Assembly: GCF_004798865.1 (NCBI RefSeq)
Contig: NW_025335268.1
Location: 6,847,127-6,911,126, forward strand
Origin: Varanus komodoensis
Taxonomy: Eukaryota > Chordata > Lepidosauria > Squamata > Varanidae
Direction of reading: 5' to 3'
Length of the DNA stretch: 64,000 nucleotides
The translations under genes and the position numbers were made by a program. Position 1 is the first letter of the stretch. Every line of letters begins with the position of its first letter. Below the pieces are notes generated by a model. The model made no database searches and was not told the origin of the DNA. It saw only the letters and a program-made list of their open reading frames with translations. This document shows, piece by piece, positions 1 to 11,337 of the stretch.

Positions 1-154
1 AGACTGTTCCTTTAAGGAATTGGGAGTATTATGAACCATCCTGGTTCTTGAAATGTATTGGTGAAGATCAGAAATATAAAAGTATAAAATTTCATTAACG
101 TAAGTCTGCTTGCATTGATGCACTGGAGTTATGTATATGCAAATCTTACATTGT

Positions 155-735
155 TTTTGTTGTTATGTGCCATCAAGTCATCTCCATGAGGGTATTCATT
201 CACCAAAAGAATGAATACCCTCCAGAATGTCCCGTCCTTGACAGCCTTTCTCAGCTCTTGCACATTTGAGACTGTTGCTTCCTTTATGGAATTGATCCAT
301 CTCATGGATATTCTTCCCCTTGTTTTGCATTTGACTTTCCCTAGCCATGTTGTATTTTTGAGAAATGCCTGTCTTCTCTTGATGTGTTGGAAGTATGACA
401 ACCTCAATTTGGTTGTTTTTGCTTCTAGGAAAAGTTCTGGCATGATTTGAACTAGGACCTCTTTGATCTTCTTTCTTTTGGTTCAGAGGAAGCTCTCCTC
501 CAGCACCATATTATGAATGCATTGATTTTCTTCCTGTCAACTTTTCTCACTGTGCAGCCTTCACAGCCATGTGTTCTGATCAAGAATGCAGTAAATAGTG
601 TGAAGATTTTGGCCTTGGTCTCCAGTGAAACATCCTTACATTTGATTATCTTTTCTAGGTTGATCATTGCTGCTCAGCCAAGTCTCACTCTTCTTTTAGT
701 TCTTTGGTTGCATTTTCCATTTGCAGTCTGTGCTG
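155..735 (-). mobile_element. RTE-clade (BovB-like) LINE, 3' fragment
   Basis: Read on the minus strand, two frames give the C-terminal region of an RTE reverse transcriptase: INLEKIIKCKDVSLETKAKI and WCWRRASSE, then TKLRLSYFQHIKRRQAFL and MRWINSIKEAT with FWRVFI near the end. The family's usual text is an SLxTK...GCESWTVRK...WCWRR...FGHIMRRxDSLEK...RMRW block, and all of these pieces are recognisable. It is 5'-truncated and frameshifted between the two blocks. The 3' end points left and finishes in a gttgttatgtgcc-type tail. A 14-bp perfect hairpin (188-222) sits inside it and is not seen in the sister copy at 43.7 kb. Confidence 0.82.
188..222. repeat. Perfect 14-bp inverted repeat, 7-nt loop
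   Basis: gagggtattcattc (188-201) pairs exactly with gaatgaataccctc (209-222) around a 7-nt spacer. The right arm corresponds to the normal LINE text (compare acgaatgaaagtcc in the copy at 43.7 kb), while the left arm replaces the expected text. A replication template switch is a likely origin. Confidence 0.8.
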
Positions 736-2137
736 TTTAGGTTTTTTTAAACACATACTAAAAATAAGTGAAAAAAAACTTTATTCATAATCTGCATCTA
801 CAGTTCATCATTGTTTTCAATAAACAATGTTACCTTTCATACAGGTGGTTGTATTTCTTGATTATCCCCAAATCTAAATTGAGGTGCAATTTAGATCAGA
901 TGGCTGATCCCAGGAGAGCATACATGGGAACACCAGAAATTTATGGAATAATGTATTAAAAATGGCATGCTTTGATCTGCTAAAGATGAAGAGGCTGGTG
1001 GCACAAACGTTTTTTTCAGTGGCAGCACTGAAGTTGTAGAAGTTTATATAACTTCTATAAAAAGTTATAGAATTCACCCCCTTTGGGAGGTTCACCATCT
1101 TCTTTCTCTACTTGTTTTCAGATGGTTAGTGAAGAGAAGGGAATCAGGGTGTTTGGGAGCCATGGAGCTTCTTAATTAGTGGAGAACTGAAATTTGCCTC
1201 TGTTGGTTCTCTCAGTTTTTACAGTTTTGTTTTGCTCTTTTATTAATGATTTGATTGATTGTTGATTATGCTGTTGCTGTTTGGTAAGCTGATTTATTGA
1301 GCTATAATAATATTCTCATTCTTATTATCATCATTTCTGTGCCACCCAATAGTCTAAGCATTTAGGTCAGGGTAAAAATATCTTAAATAGAAAATATCCT
1401 GTTACCTTGATTGTATTGAAGGCTTTTTTGAGTGGGCAAATTATGACTAAATTCAGATTCAGCCTGTATAGGCTCTGTTTTGATTCTATAGCATGACTTG
1501 GACAATTTGCTCTAGGTTTCTTTGAGTATAAATGTGATATACAACTGGTTGCTAGGTGACTTTGTTTTCTGTGGACCAAGCTGTTCAGCTCCTGTGGAGT
1601 TTAATTTCCTATCCGTTTTAAATGTCAAACCTCTCTGTATTATGAATCACCCGGTAAAGAGTTGAAAGTTAACTTTCAAACCATTCTTGCTCAGAGTTAA
1701 TGTTACCAGTTAAGAGCACTACTTAAATAGTACAGGACACATCAAATGCCAATGCATATTATATTTTCCCTCACTTAATAAAAATGTTAAGTCAGTTTCG
1801 TGTTTGAGATAAGTGCCAGATTGTCAGCTGAAAAGACTACTGTCCTTTACTTTTCATAAAATGCATACAGATGAGCAGTACTGGACCACAGTAGTTTGGC
1901 TACTTAAGTTTTCACCTTGACTTGTCCTTAATGTGACCTGAGAACTGAGAGTGGGTGCATGATAGGAAGAGCAGTAATTTCTACTGTATGTCATAACTTG
2001 AAGTTATGACATAAGTTATTATCTTGTCACCCTTGAGTATATCTCTTATTGGTGGTTGTGTGAGAAGAACCAAAGAAGCTGGCAGAGCAATAATTTTTGT
2101 CTCTTCTTGCATTTTCTTGCAGTTGCTGTATAACAAT
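736..2137. other. Stretch without recognised genes
   Basis: AT-rich unique-looking DNA. It holds short inverted repeats near 1035-1075 and at 1987-2013 but no coding pattern or known repeat that I can support. Confidence 0.6.
1987..2013. repeat. 27-nt near-perfect palindrome
   Basis: tatgtcataactt and aagttatgacata are exact reverse complements separated by a single G. No transposon ends flank it. Confidence 0.85.
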
Positions 2138-2221
2138 GGCTGGGTCCAGACAACACAAGCCGCTGTGCTGTGCTGTGTTTTTCCCACTGATGGTCTGTGA
2201 TAATATCTGAACTCAGTCATG
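2138..2221. mobile_element. Short palindromic DNA element (MITE-like), copy 1
   Basis: The left end ggctgggtccagacaacaca matches, as reverse complement, the right end of the copy at 57948-58030. The right end (ctgaactcagtcatg) matches the complement of that copy's left end (catgactgtgttcagac). It is non-coding, about 84 bp. The superfamily is not certain. Confidence 0.55.
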
Positions 2222-2730
2222 ATATTTCATCACAGTATATTAGGACTTAAACCATGGTAAGAAGTAAGGGTTTGTTCTGTGGCTTCTCTGTACCATCATG
2301 GCTTGTTGTGTTGTTTGAACCTGGGGCCATGGCTTTTGCACCCCCAATATACAACTACCACAGAGTCCTCTGGAAAGAGTGACAACTAGAGGAGCTGCTC
2401 CATTCATCTAGCCTCTATGTTTGGTGAATGAAGAAGAGGAAGCCAACAAAGGCAGGGAGTGATGCATTTAGGGATTGAATTTCAGGCATAGTGGCTGATT
2501 GGATACATGCTAACAGTGGGAAGATGGAAACCACAATAAAGTCCAAACTACCTGATCATCAGTCAGGTGGCTTGTGTTAAAAATTTTAAGCAATGGTACC
2601 ACATAGGGTTGCTTGTTGTGCTGTAGGAATGCAGCCATTGTCCTCTTAATTTCTTGCACCATGTTTTTCATTGACTTCACAATTCCTGCCTTAGTCTATG
2701 CAAGGCTAGAACCATAGGAATCCTAATTCT

Positions 2731-2889
2731 TTGGTCCATCTAGATCAGCATTGTCATGTCGCTTGGCAGTGAATCTCCAGGGTTTCAGATAGGATTGTTT
2801 CACAATCCTACCTAGGGATGCTGAAGTTTGACCATGGGATATTCTGCCTGAAAAGTTTGTGCTCCACCACTGTGCTATGGTCTCTCTCA
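2731..2889 (-). mobile_element. tRNA-derived SINE (antisense)
   Basis: In reverse this reads a tRNA-like start (ccatagcacagtggtggagc) followed by a body ending in gacaatgctgatctagatgg. That is the layout of a common squamate SINE whose body ends with a 'tactgagctagatggaccaa' type sequence. The copy is diverged. The same family appears at 8151-8218 and, split, at 43579-44335. Confidence 0.6.
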
Positions 2890-3926
2890 ACATTGTTGCT
2901 GCATGGCAGATATGCCCGGAGAGAATGCTCCACTGGGAGATACCAGAGGATTCAAACCAGGGACTTGAGTGGTAAGATACAGGAGACTTCATTTCTGCAC
3001 AACTGAGACCCATTGAAATCATTAGGCTTAAGTACACCTAATTCTGTACTGGATTGCATAGTTGTCTTTACTAGGCAATGCAACAATATATTTTCAGGAG
3101 CTGGGTCCTCTTCTCTCTTTCAGACAACAGGCATTTCTTAGGCAAAAGCTCTTTATTTCCAGTGTACATCCAGCAAGCTATTAGACAACAAAAAGAATCT
3201 TTGAGCATGCACAGAGCAGTTCATTAAACCCAAATTAGAGACTACTTCTGAGAACCTGCCTCTTCAGTAACCTTGGGTCCCACTGCTCTGGATGTGCCCT
3301 GAAGAGATGGGCAAGCCTTCTAGATCTACACAGGCTTGCCCTTCTCTTCCAACTCTGTTTCAGGGGGTCAAGGATCAAGCCAGGTCTTCTGGCTGTTCCC
3401 CCATGTCCCCTCCCAGCACTTCCAAATCCTGTCTGTTCCGAGAGTCTGCCTGAAGACCTGGAGATGGCAGCCGTTAGAGAAGGTCTTTCTCCTGTGCCAT
3501 CTTTGTGTTCACAGACCTCATTTCCCAGGCCTCACCGTTCTTATCTGAAGGGTCAATGCCACCTTGGCCCTGGAAAATGCATTAAGAATATGCCTATTTC
3601 ATTCCTAACCCGTATACCTTGCACTCTCTGGTGAAGTTTACTTTTGCACTGCAAATAATTGCAAGGGGAATGGGCTATATACCCCCTGTTTTGCTTTGTC
3701 TTATCTGCCACAGGTCCTTGTTCTTCTTCTTCTTCCTGTTGCTGTGAGCACAACTTAATTTCTCCTTCTCCTATCTTTAAACAACTGCTAGAGAAATGGA
3801 GAGGGTGATTAGCAAAGCATGGGTCCAGTTTTCTAGTTGGAGTGAATTGTTCAGTGCTACCCTCTGTTCAACAGCAGTGAGCCAAGCATATATATGGTTT
3901 CTTTGTCCTTCATTTAGTTCCATAGA
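2890..3926. other. Stretch without recognised genes
   Basis: A segment near 3005-3062 (cccattgaaatcattaggct...) resembles a widespread reptile interspersed motif, but I cannot assign a family. Nothing else is recognised. Confidence 0.5.
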
Positions 3927-4061
3927 CCACAGATGGACAACATGTGATCCCCAGATGTTTTGGGCTACAATTCCCAATGTTCCTCCTCATTGACTACTCT
4001 GGCTTGGGTTGATGGGAGTTGTAGACCAAAACATTTGAAGGGTCACAAATGACCAACCCTG
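3927..4061. mobile_element. hAT-like MITE
   Basis: An imperfect palindrome. The left half carries ccccagatgttttgggctac and the right half carries the complementary gttgtagaccaaaacatttg, with outer ends near ccacagatgg and aaccctg. This fits the abundant non-autonomous family in squamates with a 'ccagatgttgttggactacaactcccatca' core. It is old and diverged, with no target duplication visible. Confidence 0.6.
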
Positions 4062-4639
4062 TTGTAAAGGCTGTTGACTTGTTGACAGAAAGGGAGAGTG
4101 GTTGGATTCCATCCATCAATCCAAGCAATCCATCTCCTTCCCTCTCATTCCTCCAGGTGGTCTCCCAGGAGACATCATGGGGAGGAATGACGGTCCTCTC
4201 TCCTCCATCATCCAAGCTGAGTTTGGTTTGCTGTGATTGTCAAGCAGTCTCTCCTGTGCAAACAGGGCTCATGCCTTGTCGTATTGCCTAGGCGGCCAGG
4301 CTGCTGTGGGCCTGCAAGTGCTGGGTTGGGGATGCCTCCCTTGCAATTGGGAATGAGAATGGGGTGGGGGAGCAAGGAAATTAGCTGAATGATCCAGCTC
4401 CCAGCTTGGCACTGCTGATTTTTGCTCCTCCCACTTCCACATGGGGGAATCAGCTGTGCAGCACTGTTCCTTTTCTCAGTGCCACCCAAATGATCATCTA
4501 CTCCTGTCCCAAAGAAGATCTTTAGGGCAAGAACAGAGACACCTCTGATGGCTGCACAAACAGCACTTGTCAGAGGCCTTCTCTGGTTAGAAGCAACTCT
4601 CTGGTTCTGGCTTTCATACTGCAATGTACTTTCCAGGTT

Positions 4640-4747
4640 GTTTCTGTTCTTGGTTTCTGACGATCAAATGTATCATGTTGAAATACCATGATGAGGTTCG
4701 GATGACATGACAGAACAGCAGTGGTTAAAACCACTGTGACTTGTGTC
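4640..4747. mobile_element. Possible MITE with gttcggatgac / gtcatgcaaac arms
   Basis: gaggttcggatgacatgac and cttgtgtcatgcaaacatgc sit around aaccact, forming an imperfect inverted layout seen in small reptile DNA elements. It is weakly supported. The neighbours 4062-4639 and 4748-5681 show nothing recognised. Confidence 0.3.
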
Positions 4748-5681
4748 ATGCAAACATGCCCCGTGAATGAGTATGGCGAGCATTTCAATGATCTTGCATA
4801 TCTGATCTGAAGTGGTACTGTCCAGGAATGACTGTACCATGTGATATTTTGAGTATTATCATTCAGGTTTTAATGACAGGCCATGCAGTGTCTCATGAGT
4901 GTCCGTTCTTTTTTTAAAATAGGGGTAACATTTGTACCTGAGCAGTGTTGTGGATTGTATATCTCGGTAGAGGAATCAAATCAGTAGACCAAACATGTTT
5001 GATTTGGATGATGGGAACTGAATATCTGGAGAGTCCAATATATCTGGACACTGACAGGGTGGGAAAGTATTATTAGACAAGTTAGCCATGCTCATTAGCA
5101 GAGCATTGAACTACTTATCACCACGTTTTATTGAACGTATGAAATAATAAATTCAAATATGCTGTTTCCTCTAAAGGAAAGAACAGTTTATATATTCCAG
5201 TGGTACAAAGCAGCATAGTAAGGGAGTAGGCAATGAAATTGGCCCATACTTAGGGATAACTATGGCTCTCTTGCGTATACATTTCCTGAGCTTTTTAGCT
5301 TTTTCCTGTTGAATAATTTTTTCTTTCTTGGTCCCTCCCCCAATTCTTCTGTTATCCCATCTGTTACCCTTTGCTTAAAGTTGTGCAATGAGTGGCCTTT
5401 ATTTTTCCAATTTTTCAACTTTCTGTAGATCAGTTATTGCTAATGCTTAATTCCTCCAGATTCCTCCAGACAACTCCTTTATTACTTCCTCTTAAGAAAA
5501 GTAATCCCTAATTTACATCTTCTTGCTTGGAGCATGCATAGGGAGTATGTGGTGGCAGCCCAGAAAAAATAAGACATTAAGCAAGAACATATTGGATGTA
5601 GGTGGGGAGAGTTACAAAGGATCTCAAAAATACAGAGAAAAGACTATTACGAAAGTTTTACTTTACAGGGGCCCAGTTAGT

Positions 5682-6041
5682 TACTGTATTTTTCGCTCTA
5701 TGAGACATACTTTTCCCCCCTCAAAAGTAAGGGGAAATGTCTGTGGGTCTTATAGAGCAAATGTGTGTGTGCCCAACGCCCGGGACGCTGCCGGTCTGCC
5801 TGCACCACGTGGCACCACCTGGCCGGCACGCGCTGTTCCTCCCCCCTCCTCTGGCGCAGGTGAGAGTTGTTAATCACAGGTTGGTGTGTGTTTTCAAGTG
5901 GCAACCCATCTTTTAATGAAGCCCATGGGGAAGTGATGTGGAATGTGCCTGTGATTATCAGGAAACTTTCCATGGATCCTTCCTCTAAAAACTAGGTGCG
6001 TCTTATGGTCAGGTGCGTCTTATAGAGCAAAAAATACGGTA
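5682..6041. mobile_element. Non-autonomous DNA transposon with long terminal inverted repeats
   Basis: The left end tactgtatttttcgctctat and the right end (complement taccgtattttttgctctat) are inverted matches over about 28 bp, and related gtcttatagagcaaa text recurs inside at 5747-5761. The interior is markedly GC-rich (5770-5860) compared with its surroundings and encodes nothing recognisable. I cannot see a clear target duplication, so the superfamily is left open. Confidence 0.75.
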
Positions 6042-7033
6042 TTTTTTTTCAACAGAGGGTGAACATAGTTGCCCCAATCCAGCAAGGAAAATGCATAGAG
6101 GAGCAGATGCCTATCTGGATATTCATGCCTCTGCACTAGGATCAGGGGACTATTAAACTGACTGGATTTTAAATAGTTAAAATATAAAAGGATACAAATA
6201 TTGGAAAGAAAACAAAATGCTGAAAAGCAAATGAATCAACAAAATAGCCTGGATGTTATCAATAAAATATCTGGAACTAGGTCACCAGAATGCATGGTGA
6301 AAAGAAAGATCTTTGCTTAGTGCCAAAATGATAGCAATGTGGGTGCTAGGTGAAACTCCTTAAGGAGGAGTGGGATCCATGGGTGGGATGCCACAAATGA
6401 GAAGGCCCTCTATCTTGTAGCTGCCTGCCTAGCTTCAGATGGCCATTGAAGAAGTAGATGAAGATGCATTGATTCTCTGTGCTTCCTAATCACATGCCAA
6501 GTTAGCTTATAGGACTTAAATAACATAGTTTGCAATACCTTTGGCAAGCATGTTGACTCGGTGGCATAAGTAAATCTTGGTAAATAAGACCTGGAGCTTA
6601 GCTGCTAAGATGTTTGAGCTTGTGAAACTTGGTAACTTATAATAGTAGAGAAGCATGAATAGAAAAGAAACTGTGAGAATGGAGATTTAGGCTGGAAACA
6701 AGTCCCCCTGAACACATCTAAATAAGGGTGAGTCAATATAAACAAATCTTGTCTTTAACAGGTTAAGTAAGAGTAGTGCTTATAATCCATACAAGATGGG
6801 ATTGGAAATTCATATCGGTATTAGTATAGACAGAATAATAAGATTGATGCTGGAGGCAAAGCCTTTTGTAGATGTTTCCTGTTTTGGCGCTTCCATTGAT
6901 GATAGAAGCAGAATCTTGCAGTGTTTATTGTTAGATGCGGGGAGAGCTTGATTGTAACTTGATTGGAATAAAGCTTAGTCTATTAGGGAACCAGTGGTTG
7001 AGTGCAGTAATGTCTGCCCTTTTCTGTTATTTT
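6042..7033. other. Stretch without recognised genes
   Basis: The segment 6340-6430 (ending in gaaggccctctatcttgtag) resembles the 3' part of an old interspersed repeat, but the match is too weak to name. The rest is AT-rich with no coding signal. Confidence 0.5.
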
Positions 7034-7035
7034 TT

Positions 7036-7080
<45 letters not shown>
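7034..7080. repeat. (AT)n(GT)n microsatellite
   Basis: A run of TA dinucleotides passes directly into about 16 GT units. A second (CATA)n/(TA)n run lies at 7147-7176. Both flank the 3' end of the L1 copy. Confidence 0.95.
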
Positions 7081-7083
<3 letters not shown>

Positions 7084-7084
7084 A

Positions 7085-7742
7085 AACTAACACTAATAAA
7101 AACATCAAATATCACATACATCGGATTCACTGGGTCGACCCCCTACTACATACATACATACATACATATATATATAAATATTCTAAAATCAAATTCAGAT
7201 TACGCCAAGTCCCGTTTCTCCAGCCAATTATAGAAAGAGTCCCAAGTTCGATAGAAGTTAGTATCCCCTTTCTCCTTCAATGATAAAGTCAATCTATCCA
7301 TTTCTGTACAGTCCAAGAGCTTTCTTACAATCAGTTCATCCGTGGGTAGCTCCTCATTTTTCCAATATTGAGCAAATGCAATCCTCACTGCTGTAATTAA
7401 GTGCAACATCAAGTACATTTCCTGTCTGTTGATGTCTTCTGGTATAATGCCTAACAAGAAAACTTCAGGTTTAAAAGCAGAGGGTTTCTGTAATATTTCC
7501 TCCATCCATCTATGTATTTTAATCCAATACTTTTTCACATTATCACAAGTCCACCACATGTGATAGAAAGTACCCACTTTATGTTTACATTTCCAACATC
7601 TATTTGACATATTTGGAAACATCTTAGCTAATTGGCTTGGCGACAAATACCATCTATCCTTTTCTGTTTATTTTTAAAAACTGTTCCTCAGTAGTTAAAC
7701 TATATATCACTGCTTTTGGTAGAATTCCTAAATCAAAATATT
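7085..7742 (-). mobile_element. L1 LINE, ORF2 C-terminal end
   Basis: The minus strand encodes a 148-residue open stretch (7200-7646) with RCWKCKHKVGTFYHMWWTCD, FLLGIIPED and AFAQYWKNEELPTDE. This is the Cys-rich C-terminal domain of vertebrate L1 ORF2 (CxxC...H...C). Coding similarity continues to about 7742 (YFDLGILPKAVIYSLT), broken by a stop. It is a 5'-truncated insertion, moderately young because the last 148 codons remain open. Confidence 0.85.
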
Positions 7743-7827
7743 AAAGATAAGGACAGTGGAGCTGCAGTATTTGTTCTGTGGTGTTTAAGGGTGTTAACAT
7801 GTAACAGATGTGTTTTGTCATCTTTCT

Positions 7828-7982
7828 GGAGTCATTAGAGTGTTGAACTGGGGACCTGGGACACTCAGGTTCCGGTCTCCACTTGGCCATAAAGCCTACT
7901 GGCTGACTTTGGACAATCTTAGATTCCCAGGTTGCCCTATCTTGCAGGGTTGTTGAGAAGATTAAATAGAAAGGATAAGGAA
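7828..7982 (+). mobile_element. tRNA-derived SINE (Sauria/MIR-like layout)
   Basis: It shows gagtgttgaactggggacct, then caggttccggtctcc (box B-like), then ggctgactttgga and ttgcagggttgttgagaaga, then an (ATTT)n tail. This is the usual order of tRNA-derived SINEs in squamates. It is 5'-truncated and diverged. Confidence 0.6.
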
Positions 7983-7985
7983 TAT

Positions 7986-8016
<31 letters not shown>

Positions 8017-8018
8017 TT
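7983..8018. repeat. (ATTT)n simple repeat
   Basis: About nine ATTT units joining the SINE tail to an antisense LINE tail. Confidence 0.95.
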
Positions 8019-8150
8019 ATGCTGCTCAATAGCTGAAGCTCTCTGGGCAGTTCCCAACAGCGTATTTTAAAAAACAAAATTGAAAAACCTTGAAACGTAT
8101 TAAAACATAAAGATTAACAGTACAACATTTAAAACCCTATTAAACCCAGA
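8019..8150 (-). mobile_element. L2/CR1-group LINE 3' tail (antisense)
   Basis: In reverse it reads ...actgcccagagagcttcagc tattgagcagcata then AATA repeats. The same tail is on the + strand at 24540-24604 and in part at 31045-31085. It is non-coding 3' end only. Confidence 0.5.
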
Positions 8151-8218
8151 TAGGGCTGGAGAAATCCTGGAGAGCAGCTACCAATGAATGTTGGCAATAC
8201 TGAGCCAGGTGGACTAAC
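8151..8218 (+). mobile_element. SINE fragment (tRNA-derived family, body end)
   Basis: cctggagagcagctaccaat and caatactgagccaggtggac match the body of the SINE family at 2731 and 44216. Only the 3' part is present. From 8219 to 8947 nothing is recognised. Confidence 0.5.
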
Positions 8219-9186
8219 GTCCTGGCTCATTTTAAGGGAGTTTCTTGTATTCCTGTTGATTATTTCAGCAACAAACTTAATGTGGGAACAAATGATGGCC
8301 ATAAGGGAGGACTATCCATTAACGATAATCTCATTATCTTATGTTGTTATGCTCAATAGATTACATTGTGCCAGGACAAATACCCTATAGATGTCACTGG
8401 TAGACTTGCTTCCCTTGAATTTTTTGAAAATGCAATTTTTGAAAGCCACATCCATCTTCTCTGCTGCCCTTTTGTATTCCTCTCCTTTCCTTTTCTAGGT
8501 TTTTTTCCCTTTTTCTTTTAACACTCCACACCACAAATGGTAACAGAGTGGCAACTATTTAGTCTCACTTTAAGAAATGAAAATAATTGCAGGAAAAGAA
8601 GCCCATTTTGCTGCTTGTGTAGAACGATTCATGAACACAAATCTCTGTGTAATTCTGATATGATAAGTGGAACATTATGAAGTGATTGATCCCTTTTGAC
8701 TATCTCAGAGGATTAAGCATCACACCTGCTCTATGTAAATTCAAGTAGTAGTGAGACTTTCATGGAACTAAAGAAATTACAGCTGTTATCAAGCTTCCTC
8801 TCTTGGCTGGAGCCTCAAGTGGAATGAAGTTAGTAACTAGCTTATGAGTATCCGCCCTTATCTCTTGAGCAATAACTTAAGTTTATTTCTGTTCTACTCT
8901 AAAGGTGAAAATCTTGCTGTGTTTTTCTTCTGGGAACACACATAATTGGGAGTGCGTCCCTGTTGGTTCTTCTGGACCTCTCAGCGGCTTTCGATACCAT
9001 TGACCGTGGTATCCTTCTGGATAGGCTAGCAGGATTGAGGGTCGGAGGCACTGCTTTGCAGTGGTTCCGCTCCTATCTCAATGACCGTTTCCAGAAGGTG
9101 GTGCTGGGGGACTATGGCTCTGCGCCATGGCAGCTCTGCCATGGAGTACCGCAGGGGTCCATTTTGTCCCCTTTGCTGTTTAACAT

Positions 9187-9377
9187 CTACATGAAACCGC
9201 TGGGAGAGGTCATCAGGAGGTGTGGGCTGCGGAATCATCAGTACGCTGATGACACCAGCTCTACCTCTCATTTTCCACCAATCCAGGTGAGGCAGTGGCT
9301 GTGCTGAACCGGTGCCTGGCCGAGGTAATGGGCTGGATGAGGGTCAATAAACTGAAGCTCAATCCAGACAAGACGGA
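9187..9377 (+). repeat. 191-bp duplicate flanking assembly gap, copy 1
   Basis: Identical base for base, by reading, to 9480-9670. It runs directly into the N run. This is most simply two contig ends that overlap and were not merged. Confidence 0.9.
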
Positions 9378-9477
9378 NNNNNNNNNNNNNNNNNNNNNNN
9401 NNNNNNNNNNNNNNNNNNNNNNNNNNNNNNNNNNNNNNNNNNNNNNNNNNNNNNNNNNNNNNNNNNNNNNNNNNNNN
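9378..9477. other. Assembly gap (100 N)
   Basis: Exactly 100 N, the usual placeholder for a gap of unknown size. It is flanked by identical 191-bp sequence. Confidence 0.99.
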
Positions 9478-9479
9478 AA

Positions 9480-9670
9480 CTACATGAAACCGCTGGGAGA
9501 GGTCATCAGGAGGTGTGGGCTGCGGAATCATCAGTACGCTGATGACACCAGCTCTACCTCTCATTTTCCACCAATCCAGGTGAGGCAGTGGCTGTGCTGA
9601 ACCGGTGCCTGGCCGAGGTAATGGGCTGGATGAGGGTCAATAAACTGAAGCTCAATCCAGACAAGACGGA
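9480..9670 (+). repeat. 191-bp duplicate flanking assembly gap, copy 2
   Basis: Second copy of 9187-9377, starting two bases after the N run. It continues into the intact LINE C-terminal coding region. Confidence 0.9.
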
Positions 9671-10545
9671 GGTCCTGTTGGTTGGCGGATCGGGCTTCGG
9701 TGAGGGTGAATTGAACCTAGTCCTGAATGGGGTTGCACTCCCTCTTAGGGACAAGGTCCGCAGCTTGGGAGTGCTCCTTGACCCAGAGCTTTCACTGGAA
9801 GCTCAGGTGACAGTGGTGGCGAGGAGCGCTTTCCTTCAGCTTTGGCTGATCCACCAGCTGCGCCCCTACCTGGAGTACGTCTGCCTGACGACAGTGACAC
9901 ACGCGTTGGTGACTTCCCGCCTTGACTTCTGTAATGCGCTCTACGTGGGGCTACCCTTGAAGACGGTCCGGATACTTCAATTGGTTCAAAATAGAGCTAC
10001 CAGGCTGCTGACGGGGACTGGGTGTTATGCTTATATGACTCCAGTCCTCCGTCAGCTTCACTGGCTTCCCATTGAAGTCCGGGCCCAATTTAAGGTGTTG
10101 GTGATGACCTATAAAGCCCTAAATGGCTTGGGTCCTGGTTACCTGAAGGAGCGCTTACGTCCATATATGCCCGCCTGCCCCCTGAGATCAGCGGGAGAGG
10201 CCCTTCTCCAGGAACCCTCCGTGAAGGAAATTAGGAGGGTATATACTCGGAGGAGGGCTTTCTCTGCGGTGGTGCCCAATCTATGGAATGCGCTCCCCAG
10301 AGAGGTCCGCCTGGCACCATCGTTATTTGTTTTTCGGCGCCAGGAGAAGACCTTTTTATTCAAGCGTCATTTTAACTGTTAATAGTATTTATTTATTTTA
10401 TTTTTTGGCCAGGGTGACTTATTTTATATTGTTAACTTGTTTTATATTGTTAATTTATTGTATTTTAATTAATTTATTTGTAAGCCGCCCTGAGGCTTCG
10501 GCGAATGGGGCGGCATAGAAATTTTCTAAATAAATAAATAAATGT

Positions 10546-11329
10546 TATGATTTTAACAACATAAAATTTGGTAGTAAATTCATGTTTGAATCAACTGGGT
10601 ACCATCTTGCCTTTTGTCTTATGCAATAAAACATCTTGGGATGGTCCTGCTGCTCCTACTGAATTACAGCTACAAAAGTGTATGAGTCCTGCCCGTTTTT
10701 GCATTTGACCATACTAACTGGCAACACCACTTCTACGAATAGTTTTTAAAGGAAAATAGACTCCCCTGGAACTTGGCAATCTTACTCAATCTTCCTTTAT
10801 TCATAAATAAAGTCCAGTAGATCAGTTCTATGTTTGCATTTATGGAAGAATTGGTGCTCTAAATATAATGACTCTTTTGAAAAGTGAATTCTAAATTCCA
10901 TGAAAAAAGAAACACACAAAATAAAGTAACATTGTGATATACTAGCCACTCTGCCCTGTTAGTGCCAATAACTGCTTCCTTCAAGGGCAAAAGGCAGCTC
11001 CAGAGATGTTTGTGTGATTCTTTTCAGGAGGCTTAAATACTGCCTAAAATGGGAGGATTTCCATTGTGGCTTACCCAAGAAGGGCAACTACCCCTTTAGG
11101 AAGATTTAACAGCAGTGAAGAATTTCCCTTGTTGAAGACATATCTAAGCACAACAGGAAAAATATATCCATGCAGTTGGCATTGGGATGTGTGTTGCTGT
11201 CTTTTTAACTTTTAGACTTATTGTATCCTCCTTGTTCTGGGCTAATTCCTATTTCCTGATCACATTCACATAACTGTTATTTAACCCTCTTTCTTAATAA
11301 AGGAAATGTACTTCACATTTAGTTTGTTT
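10546..11329. other. Stretch without recognised genes
   Basis: AT-rich DNA between the L2 copy and the first hAT insertion. No coding pattern or known repeat was seen. Confidence 0.6.
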
Positions 11330-11337
11330 GTAGAAGG

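Larger units (their letters stand above)
8948..10545 (+). mobile_element. L2-type LINE, reverse transcriptase and 3' end
   Basis: A 5'-truncated LINE of the L2/CR1 group. Reverse transcriptase motifs are present: A (LDLSAAFDTID), B (GVPQGSILSPLLFNIY) and C (YADD). A 264-codon open stretch (9588-10382) holds the thumb and C-terminal region (LKLNPDKTEVLLVGG, PVLRQLHWLPIEVRAQFKVL, YKALNGLGPGYLKERL, FLFKRHFNC). The 3' UTR has aagccgccctgaggcttcgg and ends in (AAAT)n. A small deletion after YADD shifts the frame. The copy is interrupted by an assembly gap that also duplicates 191 bp, so its true length is about 293 bp less than it appears if the two flanks are one locus. Confidence 0.9.

Noticed and set aside
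5452-5475. attcctccag tandem pair
   Set aside because: A two-copy 10-bp repeat is expected by chance or slippage and explains nothing further.
9268-9600. Open frames running through the N gap
   Set aside because: Artefacts of translating N and of the duplicated 191-bp contig ends.
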